A DNA stretch of 64,000 bases from Candidatus Tepidiaquacellales bacterium UBA6667 (GTDB lineage Bacteria; Bacteroidota; Ignavibacteria; Tepidaquicellales; Tepidaquicellaceae): assembly GCA_002455255.1 (NCBI GenBank), contig DKKL01000035.1, forward strand, positions 1 to 64,000, written 5' to 3'. Below, piece after piece: positions 59,628-64,000 of the stretch (positions are counted from its first letter, which is position 1; each line of letters begins with the position of its first letter). Below the pieces are notes generated by a model. It did no database searches and was not told the origin of the DNA. It saw nothing but the letters and a program-made list of their open reading frames with translations. The position numbers and the translations under genes were made by a program.

Positions 59628-60716
59628 TCAATTATAACCGAAACGTTTGAGCATTTTTGTATGCTCATATAGTGCATTAAAAAAACCGCCATATTCATAA
59701 TAGGGAATTCCATTTTCTTCAGCTGTTTGTCTTATTATTGGGGCAAGATTTTTATAATGTATATGGCAAATATTTGGGAATAAATGATGTTCAATCTGAA
59801 AATTTAATCCCCCGATAAACCATGATAAAAATTTATTTGTCTGTGAAAAATTTGCTGTATTATAAAACTGATGAACAGTCCAGTTACTTTCATGTTTTAA
59901 ATCCTCATCAGCCATTTTGTAATCTGATGATGGCATTACATGTGCACATTGGAAAACACACGCAAGAAATAATCCTGATGCCAAATGCATTCCATAGAAA
60001 AACAAAACTGTCATCCACCATGGAATCGGTAAAATTATTATTGGTAATACTAAAAATAAAAACAAATATAAAGCTTTAAAAAATATTAATTCTAAGAACG
60101 CAAAAATAAATGTTCTTTTTTGAGTTTTTAGAAATCCCTGCTTATAATAAGTAAACAATTGCCCAAAATCTTTTCCAAGTAACCAATAAATTGTCATTTG
60201 AGCGTATATAAACCAGCCATATAAATGCTGATATTTATGGAAAAATAATTTTTTCTGGTCAGGAGCAAGTCTCATTAGAAATCCTGAACCAATATCATCA
60301 TCATGACCATGTATATTCGTATATGTATGGTGCAATACATTATGTTGGATTCTCCAGTTAAGTGAGTTTCCACCAATTATATTTATTAAATAACTTAAGA
60401 CATTGTTAACTGTGGGATTTCTTGAATACGAACCATGATTTGCATCATGCATTACGGAAAGCCCTATGCCTGACATACCTGCACTCATTAATAAAAACAT
60501 CGCAAAAATTATTAGCGGACTGCTAATCAGTCCGCTAATAAGAAAACCATACGGAATAAAATATAAGGCAATCATAAAAATGGTTTTAAATACCATTTCT
60601 TTATTTCCATGCCTTTCAATTTTCTTTTCATCAAAATATTCTTTTACTTTCTTTCTAAGAATAGATGCTATATTAGGATTAACCTGATTTGAAAATTTAA
60701 TTGATTTAAAACTCAT
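59628..60716 (-). CDS. Membrane fatty-acid desaturase, front-end/acyl type
   Basis: A 362-residue di-iron membrane desaturase. The three histidine boxes are HDANH (H90, H94), HNVLHH (H125, H129, H130) and QIEHHLFPN (H310, H311, with Gln at 307 as in front-end desaturases). Four helices surround them. It has no cytochrome b5 domain. It would introduce double bases into membrane lipids using O2, in line with cold adaptation. It lies two bases after the DEAD-box gene stop. Confidence 0.92.
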   Translation of the reverse strand: MSFKSIKFSNQVNPNIASILRKKVKEYFDEKKIERHGNKEMVFKTIFMIALYFIPYGFLISGLISSPLIIFAMFLLMSAGMSGIGLSVMHDANHGSYSRNPTVNNVLSYLINIIGGNSLNWRIQHNVLHHTYTNIHGHDDDIGSGFLMRLAPDQKKLFFHKYQHLYGWFIYAQMTIYWLLGKDFGQLFTYYKQGFLKTQKRTFIFAFLELIFFKALYLFLFLVLPIIILPIPWWMTVLFFYGMHLASGLFLACVFQCAHVMPSSDYKMADEDLKHESNWTVHQFYNTANFSQTNKFLSWFIGGLNFQIEHHLFPNICHIHYKNLAPIIRQTAEENGIPYYEYGGFFNALYEHTKMLKRFGYN

Positions 60717-60718
60717 TA

Positions 60719-62314
60719 CTAATAGTTCCTTGAAAATTTATTTTTAGAGAATTTACTTTTTTTTAAATTTGAATTTCTGTCAAATGGATTTCTTGAAGAA
60801 TCTCTTCTGTCATATCCGCCTGATTGACCTTTTTCATATACATTTTTTCTATCGCCGCTCCTGCCTCTGTCATTATTTCTACCCCTGTCATTATTCCTGT
60901 CTCTGTCACGACCCCAGTTTTTTCCTCTATCTCTATCTCTGTCTCTTCCTCTGTCTCGTCTGTCATCTCTTGATTCACTTTTTTCTATTTCTTTTATTGG
61001 TTTCTTATCTTCTTCATCTACTATCTTAAGCAACGCAGCAGCAAGTTCTGAAATTGTGATATCATCAGTCAGATAAAAATTTAAGTCATTAATATAGTTA
61101 TTTAAATTTTTTTCTGAAATTTCTTTTTTTATTCTGTCATTCAGTTTAGATTTTCTAGAACTTTCTATATCTATTGCTGATGGAATTTCTTTTCTTACGA
61201 TTTTAGCATTTGTGTATTTCTTAATATCTTTCAACTTATAAATTTCTTTTAAAGTTACAAAACTTAATGAAATACCTTTTTTTCCCGCTCTGCCGGTTCT
61301 TCCGATTCTGTGTACATAATATTCTTCATCCTGTGGAAAATCATAATTTATTACTGCATCAATATCATCAACGTCCAATCCTCTTGCAGCAACGTCTGTA
61401 GCTATTAATATATCAAGTCCACCGGTTCTGAATTTTTTCATTACCTTATCTCTCACATTTTGCCTCATATCTCCATGCAAAGCATCTGCTAAATAACCCC
61501 GAGCATTCAAATGCTCTACAAGGTTATCAACTTGTCTTTTCGTATTGCAAAATACTAATGTAAGCTTAAATTGGTATAAATCTATAAATCTGCAAAGAAC
61601 TTCCAGTTTATCGCGTTCTTTTGTTTCAACATAAACCTGTTCAATTGATGGAACTGTTAGTTCTTTATGTTGGATTTTAACTTCAACAGGATTTTTTTGA
61701 AATCTTTTTGTTAATTTTAATATAGGTGGTGCCATCGTCGCTGAAAACAACACTGTCTGACGGTCTTCAGGAACACTCGTGAGTATATCTTCTATGGCTT
61801 CTCTGAATCCCATATTTAACATCTCATCTGCCTCGTCCAGAACTACCAGGTTTACGTTATCCAATACCAATGAACCTCGGTCTAAATGATCTTGTACTCT
61901 TCCGGGTGTTCCAATCACTACATTTACACCGGATTTTAAACTTCTAAGTTGTCTGTCAATTGATTGTCCGCCATATATCGCTAAAATCCTAATATCTTTT
62001 TTATGTTTAGATAAATGTGTTAAATCTTCTGTAACTTGAATTGCAAGTTCACGAGTTGGGCATAAAACTATCGCTTGTGGTTTTTTTATTGCAGGATTTA
62101 TTTTCTCTACAAGCGGAATTCCAAATGCCGCTGTTTTGCCAGTTCCTGTCTGGGCTAATCCTAATACATCTTTACCGGCTAATAATACCGGTATAGATTG
62201 TGCTTGTATTGGTGTTGGTTGTTCATAACCTATTTCTGAAATGGCTTTTAATACCTGTCCTGAAATATCGAGATCTTTAAATAGCACAGTCTCATCAGTT
62301 TTACTTGTTATCAT
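60719..62314 (-). CDS. DEAD-box RNA helicase with Arg-rich tail
   Basis: A 531-residue ATP-dependent RNA helicase. Motifs in order: Q motif (GYEQPTPIQAQSIP), Walker A AQTGTGKT (54-61), PTRELA, LDEADEM, SAT, ARGLDV and HRIGRTGRAG. The last 100 residues are low-complexity Arg/Asp/Asn/Gly (RD and RG repeats) that would bind RNA. I chose ATG 62314 (MITSKTDE) over TTG 62332. It is of the CsdA/RhlE type used in ribosome assembly and cold response. The desaturase gene follows at once. Confidence 0.94.
   Translation of the reverse strand: MITSKTDETVLFKDLDISGQVLKAISEIGYEQPTPIQAQSIPVLLAGKDVLGLAQTGTGKTAAFGIPLVEKINPAIKKPQAIVLCPTRELAIQVTEDLTHLSKHKKDIRILAIYGGQSIDRQLRSLKSGVNVVIGTPGRVQDHLDRGSLVLDNVNLVVLDEADEMLNMGFREAIEDILTSVPEDRQTVLFSATMAPPILKLTKRFQKNPVEVKIQHKELTVPSIEQVYVETKERDKLEVLCRFIDLYQFKLTLVFCNTKRQVDNLVEHLNARGYLADALHGDMRQNVRDKVMKKFRTGGLDILIATDVAARGLDVDDIDAVINYDFPQDEEYYVHRIGRTGRAGKKGISLSFVTLKEIYKLKDIKKYTNAKIVRKEIPSAIDIESSRKSKLNDRIKKEISEKNLNNYINDLNFYLTDDITISELAAALLKIVDEEDKKPIKEIEKSESRDDRRDRGRDRDRDRGKNWGRDRDRNNDRGRNNDRGRSGDRKNVYEKGQSGGYDRRDSSRNPFDRNSNLKKSKFSKNKFSRNY
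60830..60975 (-). repeat. Low-complexity coding repeat in the DEAD-box tail
   Basis: On the plus strand a run of CTGTCn/CTCTATn/CTGTCTCT-like short units, imperfectly repeated, encodes the Arg/Asp-rich tail. The pyrimidine-only bias on one strand makes it prone to slippage; the copy number may vary between strains. Confidence 0.7.
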
Positions 62315-62400
62315 ATCATATAAGATAACCAATTTTTATAATATTTGAACTGCACAAATATCCCTCAATTCCAATAATTACTGCTAAAAACCCTATTATT

Positions 62401-63666
62401 TCAATATAATTGCACTTTCATTGATTTGAAATCTATTACCAAATTATCATATTTCCCTAAAAAATCTTGTCCAAGATTTCCATACATTTTTTTCTTTTTA
62501 TCTGCTATTTTTTCACTTATTAATGATATATCTTTTATCTCGTTTGTTGAATTTCCAATTGTGAATTTTATTGCTTCTATATTAAATCCGTTGAATGATT
62601 TTTCCCCTCCTGCACCTCCAAATTTTACCTGTGTTAATTTATAGTTTTCATCTATAAATTTTTTATATTTTTCATAAAACGGTGAATATAATAATGTTGT
62701 TCTCGCTCCGGTATCAAATGTAAAATCAAGTGAATCATTTTGATATACTACTTCTATTACCGGCATAAAACCATCCAATAGCAAATTTTGATGACTGTCT
62801 TTTTTTGAATCACTGTTAAGTGTAATCATATTATTTCTGTTTATGGTAATTTCTTTTAAATCCTTTATCAGGGGTAAACCAATGATTCCTGAAATTTTAT
62901 AAACACCTCCTCCAAATGATAATGCCTCGTCAGGTAAAACTAAAAATAATACATTTTTACATTCAATATCTCCGATAAAAAATTCTTTCGCATATGCAAG
63001 TTCTGCATCTACTTTTATACCTGTGATAGTGCCAACTTTTATTGTTCCATCAACAAATTTCATACCCATCTTCAATGCAGTTGATTTTGTAACTGTGCTA
63101 AAGTTTGCTCCGGTATCAAATACAAAATTAATTTCTTCTGAATTAGATTTAACTTTAATATTAATCAATTCCGCAAGATCTTTTGTGTAATTTAGATTTT
63201 TCTTCCCGGAGAATTTTACTTCCTGTTTTTTAGTATCTTTAAAACCTTCCCATATAATTAAAGAATTTTCAATCTCTTCTCTGTCATTTGAATTTATTGA
63301 CTCTTTATAACTCTCAAGATAATCCTTAGACATTTCAGCTGCTTTTTTATATTCGTATAAATGTACATAGTTGTTGATTATGCTTTCAATAAGTGCCTTA
63401 CGAATTTTTAAATCAATTTTTTCATTTTTAGAATGACTCAATAATAGCTCATTAGACTTTTCAGGTTCATTTTGAAGACATAAAATTAAACCATTTAATA
63501 TCGAATTTTCTATTTCACTAAGTTTATCAGAGTTTAAACTATAAAATTTAATAAACTCGAAATATTTATCACTTTCATAAATTGATAATGCTTCTTGGAA
63601 TTTTGTTTGCCCTGTCAGCTGATTTGAAATTATCATAAAAATTAAAATTAAAATTAGTTTTTTCAT
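62401..63666 (-). CDS. Secreted retropepsin-like aspartyl protease with two DTG motifs
   Basis: A 421-residue protein with a signal peptide (ends LTGQ). Residues 25-150 are helical, with TPR-like spacing. Two aspartyl-protease lobes follow: FDTGANFSTV (DTG 184-186) and FDTGARTTLL (DTG 318-320), the second ending SLISEKIADKKKKMYGNLGQDFL. A single chain carrying both active Asp residues makes a self-contained, periplasmic or exported protease. No family name is safe. Confidence 0.82.
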   Translation of the reverse strand: MKKLILILIFMIISNQLTGQTKFQEALSIYESDKYFEFIKFYSLNSDKLSEIENSILNGLILCLQNEPEKSNELLLSHSKNEKIDLKIRKALIESIINNYVHLYEYKKAAEMSKDYLESYKESINSNDREEIENSLIIWEGFKDTKKQEVKFSGKKNLNYTKDLAELINIKVKSNSEEINFVFDTGANFSTVTKSTALKMGMKFVDGTIKVGTITGIKVDAELAYAKEFFIGDIECKNVLFLVLPDEALSFGGGVYKISGIIGLPLIKDLKEITINRNNMITLNSDSKKDSHQNLLLDGFMPVIEVVYQNDSLDFTFDTGARTTLLYSPFYEKYKKFIDENYKLTQVKFGGAGGEKSFNGFNIEAIKFTIGNSTNEIKDISLISEKIADKKKKMYGNLGQDFLGKYDNLVIDFKSMKVQLY

Positions 63667-63730
63667 CTTTTATATATTTTCAATAAAATTATGCAATTTA
63701 AATTCCTTTGTATTGTATTTTTCCGACAGA

Positions 63731-64000
63731 TTAATTTTTGTAAAATTTTTTCTTTATCCTTCTTTGCATTTTTAAAAAATCAGTAGGATTGTTACCGCTT
63801 AATTTTTTAAATTCTTTGTTGAAATTAGACTGATCATAATATTTCATATCGTTTTTATAAATTTCTTCTAATGAAAGTTTATCTGTAGATTCTTTAAATT
63901 TTTCTAACATAGCATACTTTTTCATATTCAATCCGGTATATTCCTTAAATTTCCTTTGAAGTGTCCTTTCGTTTATATTTAATAGCGAAACTATTTCTTT
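63731..64000 (-). CDS. AraC-family regulator, C-terminal part
   Basis: The frame stays open to the right edge, so the N-terminus is outside; 89 residues are visible. Both helix-turn-helix units show: KEIVSLLNINERTLQRKFKEYTG and DMKYYDQSNFNKEFKKLSGNNPTDFL, the AraC signature. The sensor domain is not seen. A TTG-started shorter frame at 63931 is only a fragment of this. Confidence 0.85.
   Translation of the reverse strand, partial: KEIVSLLNINERTLQRKFKEYTGLNMKKYAMLEKFKESTDKLSLEEIYKNDMKYYDQSNFNKEFKKLSGNNPTDFLKMQRRIKKKFYKN

Noticed and set aside
60830..60975. Possible CRISPR-like short repeats
   Set aside because: The units are short, irregular and in frame with an Arg-rich protein tail; no spacers of equal size.
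62315..62332. Upstream TTG start of the DEAD-box gene
   Set aside because: ATG at 62314 gives the usual N-terminus; the six extra residues add nothing.

Overview
The window looks like a chromosomal segment from a low-GC member of the Bacteroidota/Chlorobi/Ignavibacteria group, most likely an Ignavibacteria-type bacterium. The evidence is: two secreted proteins ending in a type IX secretion sorting domain of the YPNPFNPTT type, an LpxC-FabZ fusion (typical of Bacteroidota/Chlorobi), TAnnTTTG-like promoters, AsnRS and UvrA paralogues of the kinds found there, strong A+T bias, and frequent TTG starts with little Shine-Dalgarno signal. Almost everything is housekeeping. I see no phage, insertion sequence, CRISPR array, tRNA or rRNA.

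Layout. 1-2472: the end of a secreted T9SS cargo protein, a terminator, and pgk. 2475-11636 (minus): a long envelope/cell-division operon, ftsB-like, M42 peptidase, trpS, uppS, bamA, two skp/ompH, lpxD, lpxC-fabZ. 11755-15541: a PHP phosphoesterase and ribH facing suhB, a PhnP-like hydrolase and two unknown proteins. 15828-18763: Fe-S assembly genes mrp and nfu around a small lipoprotein, then a bicupin of the oxalate decarboxylase family. 18767-21197 (minus): a clan GH-A-like secreted protein, a methyltransferase and a sugar nucleotidyltransferase. 21275-24585: nadA facing the RNase P RNA, which lies behind rnhA, a DUF164 zinc-ribbon protein and a truncated Nif3-like protein. 24740-38954: metF, a TolB-like propeller, arfB-pgeF, two membrane proteases, cdsA, gpmA, HAD and redoxin proteins, an M13 peptidase and secreted proteins. 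39125-45341: two different uvrA genes pointing at each other around a small secreted protein.

45498-51375: an outer-membrane protein, a large helical protein, two tiny unknown genes, a strongly structured non-coding stretch with an intrinsic terminator (48543-48733), asnS and a NYN-type nuclease. 51403-55142: a sulfur (persulfide/thiosulfate) module, with an ArsR regulator, its own promoter, a TauE-like permease with an apparent CTG start, two YeeE/YedE half-transporters, a rhodanese, and a persulfide-dioxygenase-like protein fused to two rhodanese domains. 55190-64000: an ABC-2 exporter, then a minus-strand stress block (Dps, DinB, AlkC, DinB), a fatty-acid desaturase beside a DEAD-box helicase, an aspartyl protease with two DTG motifs, and the end of an AraC regulator.

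The best candidates for something undescribed are the structured RNA at 48543-48733, the sulfur module with its one-cysteine ArsR protein, the bicupin with an altered lid motif, and the RNase P RNA/rnhA/zinc-ribbon/Nif3-like neighbourhood. All assignments were made by reading motifs; no database search was run.
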